A stretch of DNA of 20,869 nt from JAWOJF01 sp046481785 (GTDB lineage: Bacteria; Bacteroidota; Ignavibacteria; Ignavibacteriales; Ignavibacteriaceae). Position 1 is the first letter of the stretch; every line of letters begins with the position of its first letter. The DNA lies in assembly GCA_046481785.1 (NCBI GenBank), contig JAWOJF010000030.1, forward strand, positions 1 to 20,869, read 5' to 3'. A program made the position numbers and the translations under genes. The notes under the pieces are model-generated. The model saw only the letters and a program-made list of their open reading frames with translations. It made no database searches and was not told where the DNA came from. Shown here piece after piece: positions 13,599 through 20,869 of this stretch.

Positions 13599-14678
13599 AT
13601 GCCAAAAACTAAAGATGAAAAAATACTGGAAGAATTACCTGTTAATCCGGAGCAGTCCGCTGAATTAGCCGAACTTCAATATGTCAGCGATACTGATCCG
13701 GGAATCACCAGGAAAAAGAACCGCAGGGGTTTTATTTATCTAAATCCCAAAGGGGAGTATATTAAAGATAAAAAGATATTAAAGAGAATAAATTCACTAG
13801 TAATACCACCTGCATGGACTGATGTATGGATATGCAGCGCAAGTAAAGGACATATACAGGTAACGGGCAGAGATGTAAAAAAAAGGAAACAATATATTTA
13901 TCATCCTAAATGGGATGCTATTAGAAACCAAACAAAATTTTTCCGCTTAATAAAATTTGCGCAATCACTTCCATTAATACGGAAGAGGGTGGAAAGTGAT
14001 TTGCGAAAACATGATCTTACAAGAGAAAAAGTACTGGCAATAATAACGCGTTTATTAGAAGAGACACTTATAAGAATAGGTAACCAGGAGTATGCTGTAA
14101 ACGGTTCATACGGGTTAACTACATTAAAAGATAAACATCTTGTAGTTGATGGTGGAACTATTCAATTAGTTTTTAAAGGCAAAAGCGGAAAGGTCTGGGA
14201 GGTTGATATATTAAATAAAAGGCTTGCCCGTTTAGTTAAACAATGCCAGGAACTTCCCGGGCAGGAATTATTCCAATATATTAACAGCGGGGGAGAGTAT
14301 AACCCCGTAACATCAACAGACGTAAACAACTACATTTGTGAAATAACCGGTGAAAATTTTACAGCTAAAGATTTCCGGACATGGGGGGGCACTCTGCTGG
14401 CGGCAAAAGAGTTATTTTCTCTTGGTCCTGCCGAATCTGATAAAGATTTTAAGAAAAAAACAGTTAAAGCTGTAAAAAATGTAGCAAAAGCTTTAAATAA
14501 TACAACTTCAATCTGCAGGAATTATTATATCCATCCAGATATAATAGAGACTTTTTATGATAAGACATTGTTTGTTGAAATGAAAAAAGCTGAAGCAAAT
14601 GGGATGAATAACAGAACCGGCTTTAGTGCTCATGAGAAAGCTGTAATGAAAATTTTAAAGAATAAGCTAGCGGTTTAA
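13599..14678 (+). CDS. Type IB DNA topoisomerase (poxvirus/bacterial type)
   Basis: The 359-aa protein has an N-terminal DNA-clamp domain (about 35-115, including RRGFIYLNPKG and VIPPAWTDVWIC) and a C-terminal catalytic domain (about 120-355). Active-site candidates in order: R159 (LIRIGNQEYA), K195 (FKGKSGK), R260 (AKDFRTWGGT) and nucleophile Y310 (ICRNYYIHP). These give the Arg-Lys-Arg-Tyr set of the family. The usual fourth-position His may be replaced (NNTTSICR around 300-307, where others have N-T-P). Predicted to relax positive and negative supercoils through a 3'-phosphotyrosyl intermediate without ATP. No SD is present and the leader is AT-rich. The 3' end is followed by a terminator-like hairpin at 14687. 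Confidence 0.93.
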   Translation: MPKTKDEKILEELPVNPEQSAELAELQYVSDTDPGITRKKNRRGFIYLNPKGEYIKDKKILKRINSLVIPPAWTDVWICSASKGHIQVTGRDVKKRKQYIYHPKWDAIRNQTKFFRLIKFAQSLPLIRKRVESDLRKHDLTREKVLAIITRLLEETLIRIGNQEYAVNGSYGLTTLKDKHLVVDGGTIQLVFKGKSGKVWEVDILNKRLARLVKQCQELPGQELFQYINSGGEYNPVTSTDVNNYICEITGENFTAKDFRTWGGTLLAAKELFSLGPAESDKDFKKKTVKAVKNVAKALNNTTSICRNYYIHPDIIETFYDKTLFVEMKKAEANGMNNRTGFSAHEKAVMKILKNKLAV

Positions 14679-14686
14679 AGAAAAAA

Positions 14687-14715
14687 ACCTTCGGAAGTTA
14701 AGAGCTTCCAAAGGT
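14687..14715 (-). terminator. Rho-independent terminator of the small-protein pair (possibly bidirectional)
   Basis: ACCTT-c-GGAAG / CTTCC-a-AAGGT form a 10-bp stem with one internal mismatch and a 7-base loop. On the minus strand it is followed by seven T residues (complement of the A-run at 14681-14687), 14 bp after the stop of the 37-aa gene. It lies 8 bp after the topoisomerase stop, so it may serve both directions. Confidence 0.8.
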
Positions 14716-14729
14716 AAAATTCCTCTTTA

Positions 14730-14843
14730 TTACGGCATTGACTTTTTCCTGATCTTATATGCTGCATAAGATATTGCAACAACTATAAACAGCAGAATAA
14801 AACCGGCAGCTAAAACAGAGACAAGTTTGGAATAAATTTCCAT
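14730..14843 (-). CDS. 37-aa single-TM small protein (paralogue of the 39-aa neighbour)
   Basis: ATG at 14841-14843 with AAAGGG upstream; stop TAA at 14730-14732. The peptide begins MEIYSKLVSVLAAGFILLFI, continues VVAISYAAYKIRKK and ends SMP: a single membrane helix, then a positive tail. It shares SxLVS...LL..V..SY.AYK[IL][RK][KR][KR]S with the protein encoded just upstream, so the two look like a tandem duplication. A terminator follows. Function unknown; size and shape are those of membrane-complex accessory subunits, which is speculation. Confidence 0.65.
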   Translation of the reverse strand: MEIYSKLVSVLAAGFILLFIVVAISYAAYKIRKKSMP

Positions 14844-14897
14844 TTTTTACCCTTTAAAGCAGCAGTTAATACCGCCTTTACTGGTTAAAAAAAGTTG

Positions 14898-15017
14898 TTA
14901 CATTTCATAGGTTGACCTTCTTTTTAGTTTATAAGCAAGGTAACTACCGCCTATAACCAAAAGAAGTGAACCTACACAAATTACAACGGCTGACACTAGT
15001 AAGGAAAACAAAGACAT
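14898..15017 (-). CDS. 39-aa single-TM small protein
   Basis: ATG at 15015-15017 with a strong SD (GGGAGGG) 7 bases upstream; stop TAA at 14898-14900. The peptide begins MSLFSLLVSAVVICVGSLLL, continues VIGGSYLAYKLKRR and ends STYEM: one membrane helix (about 4-25) and a basic, presumably cytoplasmic, tail. It is the first gene of a two-gene minus-strand unit with the 37-aa paralogue, 54 bp apart. I do not recognise the family. Confidence 0.68.
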   Translation of the reverse strand: MSLFSLLVSAVVICVGSLLLVIGGSYLAYKLKRRSTYEM

Positions 15018-15221
15018 TTTTTGGCCCTCCCAAAAAATCCATGAAAATAGTTTTAAGCATAATTAGAATCTTTTTAAGATTCACCAGCTAAAATAATAAA
15101 ACAAAGAAGGAATGAATCCCTTTTTTCGCTTAAGGGTTTGAATTTTTCGATAAGTGGTATAAACAGGTGAGAAATGGAAGATGGTTTACCATTTGCTATC
15201 TTCCATTTAACCTCTACATCA
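15018..15221. other. Intergenic region with two hairpins
   Basis: A small hairpin GAATCTT-TTT-AAGATTC occupies 15066-15082. A longer one lies at 15172-15208, with 11-bp arms AAATGGAAGAT/ATCTTCCATTT, 14 bp after the stop of the ABC permease gene. The latter is not followed by a T run on the minus strand, so it may be an mRNA 3'-end stabiliser rather than an intrinsic terminator. No gene is seen here. Confidence 0.55.
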
Positions 15222-16490
15222 TTAGTACTTATATCTTACCCATTTTATAACTTCAGACCATTTTGGCTTTTTACCGGTCGATAATATTCCAACACGGTAT
15301 ATTTTACCTGCAACGGGAAATATTATTAACATGGTGGCTATATTAACAATTATTGCCAATATAAACTGCCAGCCGGGCACTTCCATAATTGTTATACGGG
15401 CAGGCATAACTATCAGAGACGTGAATGGAACCATTGATGTAATTTTTGCCAACTCATTATTTGGGTTTGACTGCATACTTATGGCTATAAAAAATGGAAT
15501 CATTATGAGCAGCATAATTGGCCACATACCGCTTTGTGCATCCTGTGAATTGGTAAAAATTGAGCCCACTGCTGCATATAAGCCAATAAATGTAATAAGG
15601 GCAATAAAGTAATTTAGAAGAAAATAAAGGAGCTGCCAGGTATTTAATGATAGAGTAAACTCTGCCGGCAGTATAAAAATTGTAGATGATATTATAACAA
15701 ATACAGGCAATAGCCAGATTGCCATCTGCAATACACCTGTAATTGATGAACCCAATATTTTGCCTGTAAGCAATTCTGTACTGTCTAATGATGATAAAAG
15801 TACCTCGATAATCCTGTTATTCTTTTCCTCAATTACTGAGGTTAACATAGCAGAACCAAACATTAACAAACTGAAATAGAGAAGAAAAGTAAACAGGAAT
15901 GAGATAATTAAATTTCCATAACCCTCTTCTTTAATTTCCTTGTCTTCAGATACTTTAAACTCTTTAAAATTCAATCTCTCCGTGGCGAAAGAAATGTCAG
16001 ACTCTGTTAATTCTTTTTCTTTGAAGTATTTACTCAACAGAACATTATTTATGTGATCATCAATTTTATCAAAAAGACTTCTGTTCTTGGGGTTTTTTGA
16101 GTAAAAAGCAATCTCTTTGCTTTTTTCTGCAGAAGAGGAGATATATACTATTCCCGATAGCTTTTCATCCATAAGTTCTTCCTTATGGGTGTTTATAAAT
16201 GATTGTATCTGATTGCTATCAATAGTTTCGTATGAAACTTTATAAAACCCATTTTTTATAAACTCCTGTTTATCAAGCTCATTTTTAATTTGTGCTGCCA
16301 GTGATCCGGATTCTGCAGCAATTATTATATTTGTATTTTCATCTCCATCAAAACCCCTTATAAAACTCTGGATACCTATAATACCAAACAGGAAAACAGG
16401 TACAAGCAGGGTCATGATAATAAATGATCTGCTCATCAGGTGAGAACGCAGCTCTCTTTTAATAACACTAAGTGTTCTTCGGTTAAACAT
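15222..16490 (-). CDS. ABC-2 type permease, NatB-like
   Basis: The protein is 422 aa. N-terminal residues FNRRTLSVIKRELRSHL are followed by one TM segment (about 23-43). A large soluble extracytoplasmic domain (about 45-195) and five to six hydrophobic segments follow (about 195-405). VIEEKNNRIIEVLLSSL is the conserved coupling-region motif of ABC-2 exporters (EEK-x4-[IT]-EVLL-[ST]-S). This is the ABC2_membrane_3/NatB architecture. The frame begins at 16496, but AAGGAG lies 7 bases before the ATG at 16488-16490, which I take as the start. It overlaps the ATPase gene by 8 bp, so the two are translationally coupled. NatAB in Bacillus exports sodium, but homologues export varied substrates; the substrate here is unknown. 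Confidence 0.9.
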   Translation of the reverse strand: MFNRRTLSVIKRELRSHLMSRSFIIMTLLVPVFLFGIIGIQSFIRGFDGDENTNIIIAAESGSLAAQIKNELDKQEFIKNGFYKVSYETIDSNQIQSFINTHKEELMDEKLSGIVYISSSAEKSKEIAFYSKNPKNRSLFDKIDDHINNVLLSKYFKEKELTESDISFATERLNFKEFKVSEDKEIKEEGYGNLIISFLFTFLLYFSLLMFGSAMLTSVIEEKNNRIIEVLLSSLDSTELLTGKILGSSITGVLQMAIWLLPVFVIISSTIFILPAEFTLSLNTWQLLYFLLNYFIALITFIGLYAAVGSIFTNSQDAQSGMWPIMLLIMIPFFIAISMQSNPNNELAKITSMVPFTSLIVMPARITIMEVPGWQFILAIIVNIATMLIIFPVAGKIYRVGILSTGKKPKWSEVIKWVRYKY

Positions 16491-17394
16491 TACCATTCTC
16501 CTTTCCGGCTAACTCAACAAAGATTTCATGAAGGGATATTTCGTTTGCGCTGAATTGGTTAACAGTAACATTGTTATCAAGCAGCATTCTCAATAACTCT
16601 TGAATAAATGAAGGCTCTTTTACCCTTATGCCCGTAGAATTACCGAAGTCCTCAATCTTTTCAACCATAGGATGGTTTTTAAGGAAGGAAATGCTGCCGT
16701 TAAAATTTAAGCTTATGTTTTTTTGAGAAAATTTTGATTTTATATCTTTAAGAGACCCTGACAAAATTAATTTTCCTTTGTCAATCATGGCAATATGATC
16801 GCACATCTTTTCTGCAAAATCCATAAGATGTGTGGAAAAGATTATAACTTTACCGCGCTCTTTTAATTCAAGTATTATTTCTTTTAATAGATTGGTATTT
16901 ATCGGATCAAGGCCTGAGAAGGGTTCATCAAGAATAATAAAATCGGGATCATGCAGTATTGTTGTAATGAACTGTACCTTCTGTTGGTTGCCTTTTGAAA
17001 GATCCTCAAGTTTTGAATTTTTTCTTTCAAACAGCTCAAATCTCTTAAGATAATACTCAGCTTTTTTTTCAAGTTCCTTCCCGGTTTTTCCTTTTAATTC
17101 TGCAAAATAAAGAAGAGTATCCCATACTCTCATTTTTTTATAAAGCCCCCGTTCTTCAGGCAAATAACCAACCCTGTCCTTAAATTCCTGACCTATTTTT
17201 GCCCCTCTTAAAACAACTTCACCCGAGTCAGGCAGGTAGATATTCATCATCATTCTGATTGTTGTAGTTTTTCCTGCGCCGTTTCTGCCGATAAGGCCAA
17301 AAACAGATCCTTCAGGTACAGTGAATGATATATCATCAACAGCTTTAAGACCGTCAAATGATTTGCTCAAATTTTTTACTTCGAGTGCAAACAT
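16483..17394 (-). CDS. ABC transporter ATPase, NatA-like
   Basis: The 303-aa protein has all nucleotide-binding motifs: Walker A GRNGAGKTTT (36-45), Q-loop region GYLPEERGLY (76-85), signature LSKGNQQKVQ (132-141), Walker B FIILDEPFSGLD (152-163) and H-loop STH (187-189). The LPEERGLY spelling and the roughly 80-residue C-terminal extension are typical of the NatA/drug-exporter subgroup. It is the first gene of a two-gene operon with the overlapping ABC-2 permease. No matching SD is clear (GGGC only). The upstream 304 bp hold no gene. Confidence 0.93.
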   Translation of the reverse strand: MFALEVKNLSKSFDGLKAVDDISFTVPEGSVFGLIGRNGAGKTTTIRMMMNIYLPDSGEVVLRGAKIGQEFKDRVGYLPEERGLYKKMRVWDTLLYFAELKGKTGKELEKKAEYYLKRFELFERKNSKLEDLSKGNQQKVQFITTILHDPDFIILDEPFSGLDPINTNLLKEIILELKERGKVIIFSTHLMDFAEKMCDHIAMIDKGKLILSGSLKDIKSKFSQKNISLNFNGSISFLKNHPMVEKIEDFGNSTGIRVKEPSFIQELLRMLLDNNVTVNQFSANEISLHEIFVELAGKENGNV

Positions 17395-17698
17395 TTTTTG
17401 CCCGTTAGCCCTTTCTAATCTCCTTTTGCAAAGATTTTTTATAGGTATAAACTTCTGGCTGGTATAAAATAATAGTTTGGGATTAGTTTTAAAAGCCGGT
17501 TATCATTATTTCGGCAACTGACAGGGCAAAGCATTGACTGGGAAATCATAAAATGAAGCGGCATGAAATCCCGTTTTAGCTGATATGCGTTAAGATGACT
17601 TCTTTCCTGGATTTGTTTTAGTAATCCCCGAAGGATATAATTATTGTACTTCTTATACTCATCGGAATCCGTGTCGGATTTTAAAATGAATTAATAAC
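17395..17698. other. Non-coding gap, nothing recognised
   Basis: These 304 bp lie between the natA-like gene and the acidic-protein gene on the same strand. They hold no open frame with a ribosome-binding site and no strong hairpin that I could see. They presumably carry the promoter of the ABC operon. Confidence 0.5.
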
Positions 17699-17998
17699 CT
17701 AGGGTCTTTCTTCATCATCTTCTAAATTATCTTCCTCTTCTTCATCACCTTCAATATCTTCCCATTCCTCATCATCAAAACCATATTCATTTGACTGGGC
17801 TCTTCTTTTTACCTGGTCACGGTTATTTAGTTCATTAGCTTCTTTATCTTCGGGGGCATATTTTTCTTTTTCTTTTCTCTTTCGGATCTTTTCTTCCCGG
17901 TATTTATTCCGCTCATCCGTTTCTCCTGCATCATAAAGCCTATCGCCTCTTTCGCTAAATCCATCAACTGCACGCTGATCGCGTTCTTTCGAATCCAT
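17699..17998 (-). CDS. Highly charged 99-aa protein with acidic tail
   Basis: The protein begins MDSKERDQRAVDGFSERGDR. A Lys/Arg/Glu-rich central helix (about 30-50, YREEKIRKRKEKEKYAPEDK) is followed by an acidic tail of Asp/Glu from about residue 70 (DDEEWEDIEGDEEEED). It has no signal peptide, TM segment or recognised domain. The start is the ATG at 17996-17998, preceded by GAGGAGG 4 bases away; the frame runs on to 18022 but that extension lacks an SD. Low complexity makes homology calls unreliable. It could be a stress- or nucleic-acid-associated disordered protein, but no function can be assigned. Confidence 0.7.
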   Translation of the reverse strand: MDSKERDQRAVDGFSERGDRLYDAGETDERNKYREEKIRKRKEKEKYAPEDKEANELNNRDQVKRRAQSNEYGFDDEEWEDIEGDEEEEDNLEDDEERP

Positions 17999-18104
17999 AA
18001 CTCCTCCTCGGTTATTTTCCAACGCTATTTAAATAAAATTTTGCATTAAATTTATGCCGTATTTAACAACGTAAATAGTACCATTTTAAGACATAGTTTG
18101 AAAA

Positions 18105-18151
18105 GTCCGGGTAGGGTGGCAAGGTTTATAGTAAACCATCCATCCGGAATC
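18105..18151. repeat. Nested inverted repeat
   Basis: GGTTTA-TAG-TAAACC at 18123-18137 is a perfect 6-bp stem with 3-base loop. It lies within imperfect outer arms TCCGGGTAGGGTGG and CCATCCATCCGGA. It is in the gap between two divergent genes, about 110 bp upstream of the acidic-protein start. It could be an operator or a decayed palindromic repeat. Confidence 0.5.
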
Positions 18152-18226
18152 TTAATATATTTCAAGCTTTAATATTTTGTACAGCGCTGGAGTTACTCAT
18201 ATCTGTCCAAAATAATAATTTGTTTC

Positions 18227-18436
18227 GTTCCTACGGAACTTGCAAATATTGAGATTACCTATACCTATAAAACATAACGTCCCTGACGGGACTTAAAACA
18301 GCAATATATATTATACCTTAACATATAGTTACCTGTTTATGGTATAAGTCCTTGTATTCCTGTAATTATTACAATCCCGCAGGGATTAAACGTTTATAGA
18401 ATAAATTAACAGAATGAAATAAAGTCACGTAGGGAC
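18227..18436. repeat. Cluster of small hairpins, second REP-like family
   Basis: Within about 210 bp are GTTCC-TAC-GGAAC (18227-18239), GTCCC-TGAC-GGGAC (18279-18292), AATCCC-GCA-GGGATT (18373-18387) and an imperfect GTCAC-GTA-GGGAC (18424-18436). Each is a 5-6-bp stem with a 3-4-base loop, the same geometry as the GCTCC/GGAGC hairpins at 268-2023 but with different stem sequences. Together they look like a decayed composite repeat. The rest of the 628-bp gap (18023-18650) has no gene. Confidence 0.65.
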
Positions 18437-18503
18437 GATAGATTGAGGATCGGTTTGATGATAATAAAAAAAATCCGGATTCTGCCTCTATTCAGGAGTA
18501 TTA

Positions 18504-18539
18504 TTATAATAATAATTATAATTATAATAATAATTATAA
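18504..18539. repeat. 18-bp AT-only tandem duplication
   Basis: TTATAATAATAATTATAA occurs twice without a gap (18504-18521, 18522-18539), inside a run of pure A/T about 110 bp upstream of the symporter gene. Probably slippage; it may ease DNA melting. Confidence 0.85.
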
Positions 18540-18650
18540 TTTGGACAGCACAGGAGTTACTAAAAAAAAATCCGTTATTTCCTTCTGCGCCTGTTATTTT
18601 CTTTACGAAATAACTATATTTTTTATCCCAATAATAATTAAAAACACAGC

Positions 18651-19967
18651 ATGAATAAGAAACGCCTTCCTTTACATACCAAAATCTTATTAGGTCTATT
18701 GATCGGTTTAATTGCCGGTATTATTTCTAATTTTTTCTTTGCAGGAAATGAAAATATACAATGGGTTGTTTCTAATATAGCCTACCCGGCAGGGCAGGTA
18801 TTTCTTAGAATGATCTTTATGATTATTGTCCCGCTGGTTTTTACTGCTATAGCGCTCGGTATTGCCGATTTTAAAGACATAAGTACCATAGGCAGAATAG
18901 GATTTAAAGTAATCAGCTTTACTGTAGTTATTACTACAGTATCCGTTATAATCGGTATTGTTCTGGTTAACATTTTTCAGCCGGGTGCGGGAATTTCACC
19001 GGCAGACAGAGATATGCTTACATCTGCTTTAACAAATAATAATGTTTCGGGGATAATTACAACTGCTCATGAATCAAAAACTTTAGTACAGATAGTACTT
19101 GATATAATTCCCAGGAATCCATTTGCTGATATAGTTTTTTATCTCGATCCTAATTACAGGGGCGGGGGATTACTTTCACTTATGTTTTTTGCTTTTATCT
19201 TTGGCGTAGGAATTATTCTTTCTGCCAGGGAGAGAACTGAAAGTCTGATAAATGTTTTGCAGGGATTGTATGATGTTATAATGAAAATAATTGACCTGGC
19301 AATGAGACTGGCGCCATATGGTGTTGCTGCTCTTATATTTACAACTGCATACACCCTTGGATTTCAGATTTTTATTATACTTGGGCAGTATGTGATTATT
19401 GTTCTGGCTGCACTTGCTCTTCATTTCTTTGTTACATATGGGACAATAATAAAGTTTGTAGTTAAACAAAATCCCAAAACCTTTTTTAAGAATATAACTG
19501 AAGCAATTGTAACCGCATTTTCAACAAGCTCATCCAATGCTACATTACCCACATCAATTAAAGTAGCAAATGAAAACCTTAAACTGAATAAAGATATTTC
19601 AAATTTTGTTTTAACAGTAGGCTCAACTGCAAATCAGAATGGAACAGCATTATATGAAGGTATAACAGTACTGTTTCTTGCCCAGTTCTATGGAGTTGAA
19701 TTAAGTATTGTTCAGCAGCTCCTTGTTATTTTCCTTTCAATACTTGCGGGTATAGGAACTGCCGGTGTTCCCGGCGGATCGCTGCCTCTTGTAGTTATGG
19801 TGCTTCAGACTATCGGCGTACCGGCAGAGGGCATTGGTATTATTCTCGGGGTGGACCGCCTCCTGGATATGTCAAGAACTACAGTTAATGTTGCCGGAGA
19901 TATTGTTCTTGCTGCATGGATTGATGCTACTGAAAAAGGCAAATCTGTAAGTTTGGAGAGTACTTAA
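18651..19967 (+). CDS. Glutamate/aspartate:cation symporter (DAACS family, GltP/GltT-like)
   Basis: The 438-aa protein has full family length and about eight TM helices. The hairpin-1 serine motif AFSTSSSNATLPTS is at 289-302. The TM7 motif NQNGT at 328-332 is a variant of NMDGT, with Gln-Asn for Met-Asp. Hairpin 2 GIGTAGVPGGSL spans 367-378. In TM8, VDRLLDMSRTTVNVAGD has D402, D406, R409, T410, N413 and D417, matching the substrate- and cation-binding set of GltPh (D390, D394, R397, T398, N401, D405). Arg at the 397 position indicates an acidic amino acid substrate, probably Glu or Asp. The NMDGT Asp, a sodium ligand in GltPh, is Asn here, which may fit proton coupling. No SD is visible before the ATG. 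Confidence 0.92.
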   Translation: MNKKRLPLHTKILLGLLIGLIAGIISNFFFAGNENIQWVVSNIAYPAGQVFLRMIFMIIVPLVFTAIALGIADFKDISTIGRIGFKVISFTVVITTVSVIIGIVLVNIFQPGAGISPADRDMLTSALTNNNVSGIITTAHESKTLVQIVLDIIPRNPFADIVFYLDPNYRGGGLLSLMFFAFIFGVGIILSARERTESLINVLQGLYDVIMKIIDLAMRLAPYGVAALIFTTAYTLGFQIFIILGQYVIIVLAALALHFFVTYGTIIKFVVKQNPKTFFKNITEAIVTAFSTSSSNATLPTSIKVANENLKLNKDISNFVLTVGSTANQNGTALYEGITVLFLAQFYGVELSIVQQLLVIFLSILAGIGTAGVPGGSLPLVVMVLQTIGVPAEGIGIILGVDRLLDMSRTTVNVAGDIVLAAWIDATEKGKSVSLEST

Positions 19968-20041
19968 ATCGAATTTTATGATTTTATTATTAGTAATTTA
20001 CACGGGTTATCGTCCCGGCATAAACCATATGGCTATAATAT

Positions 20042-20869
20042 ATGAAAAACTTTCTTCTGCTTTTTATTGTTTCAACATTTCTCTATACATCATACGGACA
20101 ATCAGGAAACGGTTTTCCGCACCTGCAGAAACAGGGCACTGCCACCCAATTAGTTGTACACGGTAAGCCTTTCCTTATTCTTGGCGGAGAACTGGGCAAT
20201 TCAACGGCATCTAACCTTGATTATCTTAAACCATACTGGGAAAACCTTAAAAAACTTAATCTAAATACAATTCTTGCTCCTGTATACTGGGAGTTGATGG
20301 AACCTGCAGAAGGGAAGTTTGACTTTTCCCTTATTGATGGTTTGATAAAGGATGCCCGTGAAAACAATATAAAACTTGTATTGCTCTGGTTTGGTTCATG
20401 GAAAAACAGCATGTCATGTTATGCCCCGGAATGGGTGAAAAAAGATATTGAAAGGTTTCCAAGAGCACTGGATATAAACGGTATGGGAAAGGAAATATTA
20501 ACTTCTTTCAGCTCTAATAACCTTGAAGCAGATAAGAAAGCATTTGTTATGCTGATGAAGCATTTAAAAGAAATTGATTCTGATAATAATACTGTAATTA
20601 TGGTGCAGGTTGAAAATGAAATAGGGATGATTCCTGATGCAAGAGATTATTACGGCAAAGCAAATGAGGCATTTAAGTCTGAAGTGCCTGCTGAGTTAAC
20701 GGGATATCTAAAAGAACATAAAGAAAATTTAATTCCGGAATTTCTGGATTACTGGAAAGGTAATGGTTATGAAACTTCCGGAACATGGGAAGAGATATTC
20801 GGAAAAAGTTTAAAGACTGATGAAGTATTTATGGCATGGCAGTATTCAAAATATGTTGAGGAAATAACC
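20042..20869 (+). CDS. Secreted beta-galactosidase-like glycoside hydrolase (3' cut by window edge)
   Basis: The frame runs from the ATG at 20042 through 276 codons to the window end without a stop. A signal peptide MKNFLLLFIVSTFLYTSYGQ is followed by LVVHGKPFLILGGELGNSTA (37-56) and a TIM-barrel pattern typical of clan GH-A GH35/GH42 enzymes. NTILAPVYWELMEPAEGKFD (75-94) has the W-x3-EP-x-EG-x-[FY]-[DN]F signature, LLWFGSW is at 114-120, and IMVQVENEIGMI at 186-197 contains the N192-E193 acid/base motif. The nucleophile Glu lies outside the window. Predicted to cleave beta-galactosides or related polysaccharides in the periplasm or outside the cell. No SD precedes the ATG. The short gap after the symporter stop (74 bp) does not exclude co-transcription. 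Confidence 0.88.
   Translation, partial: MKNFLLLFIVSTFLYTSYGQSGNGFPHLQKQGTATQLVVHGKPFLILGGELGNSTASNLDYLKPYWENLKKLNLNTILAPVYWELMEPAEGKFDFSLIDGLIKDARENNIKLVLLWFGSWKNSMSCYAPEWVKKDIERFPRALDINGMGKEILTSFSSNNLEADKKAFVMLMKHLKEIDSDNNTVIMVQVENEIGMIPDARDYYGKANEAFKSEVPAELTGYLKEHKENLIPEFLDYWKGNGYETSGTWEEIFGKSLKTDEVFMAWQYSKYVEEIT

Noticed and set aside
20034..20039. TATAAT as -10 of the glycoside hydrolase gene
   Set aside because: It lies 2 bases before the ATG, so transcription would start inside the gene.
19978..20166. 62-codon frame after the symporter
   Set aside because: It overlaps the signal peptide and start of the glycoside hydrolase in another frame and has no domain.

Overview
The window is about 35-38% GC and carries a dense, mixed-strand bacterial gene set. 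A PLP-dependent acyltransferase of the serine palmitoyltransferase type, a secreted M28 peptidase, a Bacteroidota-style CX4CH lipoprotein, IS200-like/REP hairpin arrays and several leaders without a Shine-Dalgarno (SD) sequence (mixed with clear AAGGAG leaders) point to the FCB superphylum, most probably an Ignavibacteria-like lineage. This placement is an inference from gene content; no rRNA or marker gene is present. I see no tRNA, rRNA or CRISPR.

Layout. (1) 3-245: C-terminal end of an HpnE/phytoene-desaturase-type FAD oxidoreductase. (2) 268-2023: a repeat island built from four palindromic composite elements. Each has hairpin ends and tandem 35-bp units (3, 8, 2 and 4 copies). They flank a single-domain HUH (Y1) transposase gene of the IS200/TnpA-REP class (1232-1693, minus), a REPtron-like layout. 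(3) 2106-3506: secreted M28 zinc aminopeptidase (minus). (4) 3657-7193: a candidate bacterial sphingolipid locus: a YghO/bCerS-like GNAT protein and a serine palmitoyltransferase-like enzyme on the minus strand, and, divergently, an NAD(P)-dependent epimerase/dehydratase matching the ceramide reductase CerR. Together these match the three core steps of bacterial ceramide synthesis. (5) 7279-9198: a haem-motif lipoprotein, a two-TM small protein, a stand-alone receiver domain and a four-helix-bundle protein. (6) 9332-11188: ClC channel/transporter with CBS pair. (7) 11442-13376: a secreted Thr/Gly-repeat protein, a hairpin terminator, a 33-aa membrane protein, a DUF2188 protein and an ACC-deaminase/D-cysteine desulfhydrase-like enzyme. 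(8) 13599-14678: type IB DNA topoisomerase. (9) 14687-15017: terminator and two tiny related single-TM proteins. (10) 15222-17394: NatAB-type ABC exporter. (11) 17699-17998: acidic/charged 99-aa protein. (12) 18023-18650: non-coding, with a second, decayed family of small hairpins. (13) 18651-19967: glutamate/aspartate:cation symporter. (14) 20042-end: start of a secreted beta-galactosidase-like glycoside hydrolase, cut by the window edge.

The two stretches most worth following up are the hairpin-array/transposase island (268-2023) and the three-gene ceramide locus (3657-7193). Several very small membrane-protein genes (33, 37 and 39 aa) with convincing SD sequences and terminators were found by reading the sequence directly.
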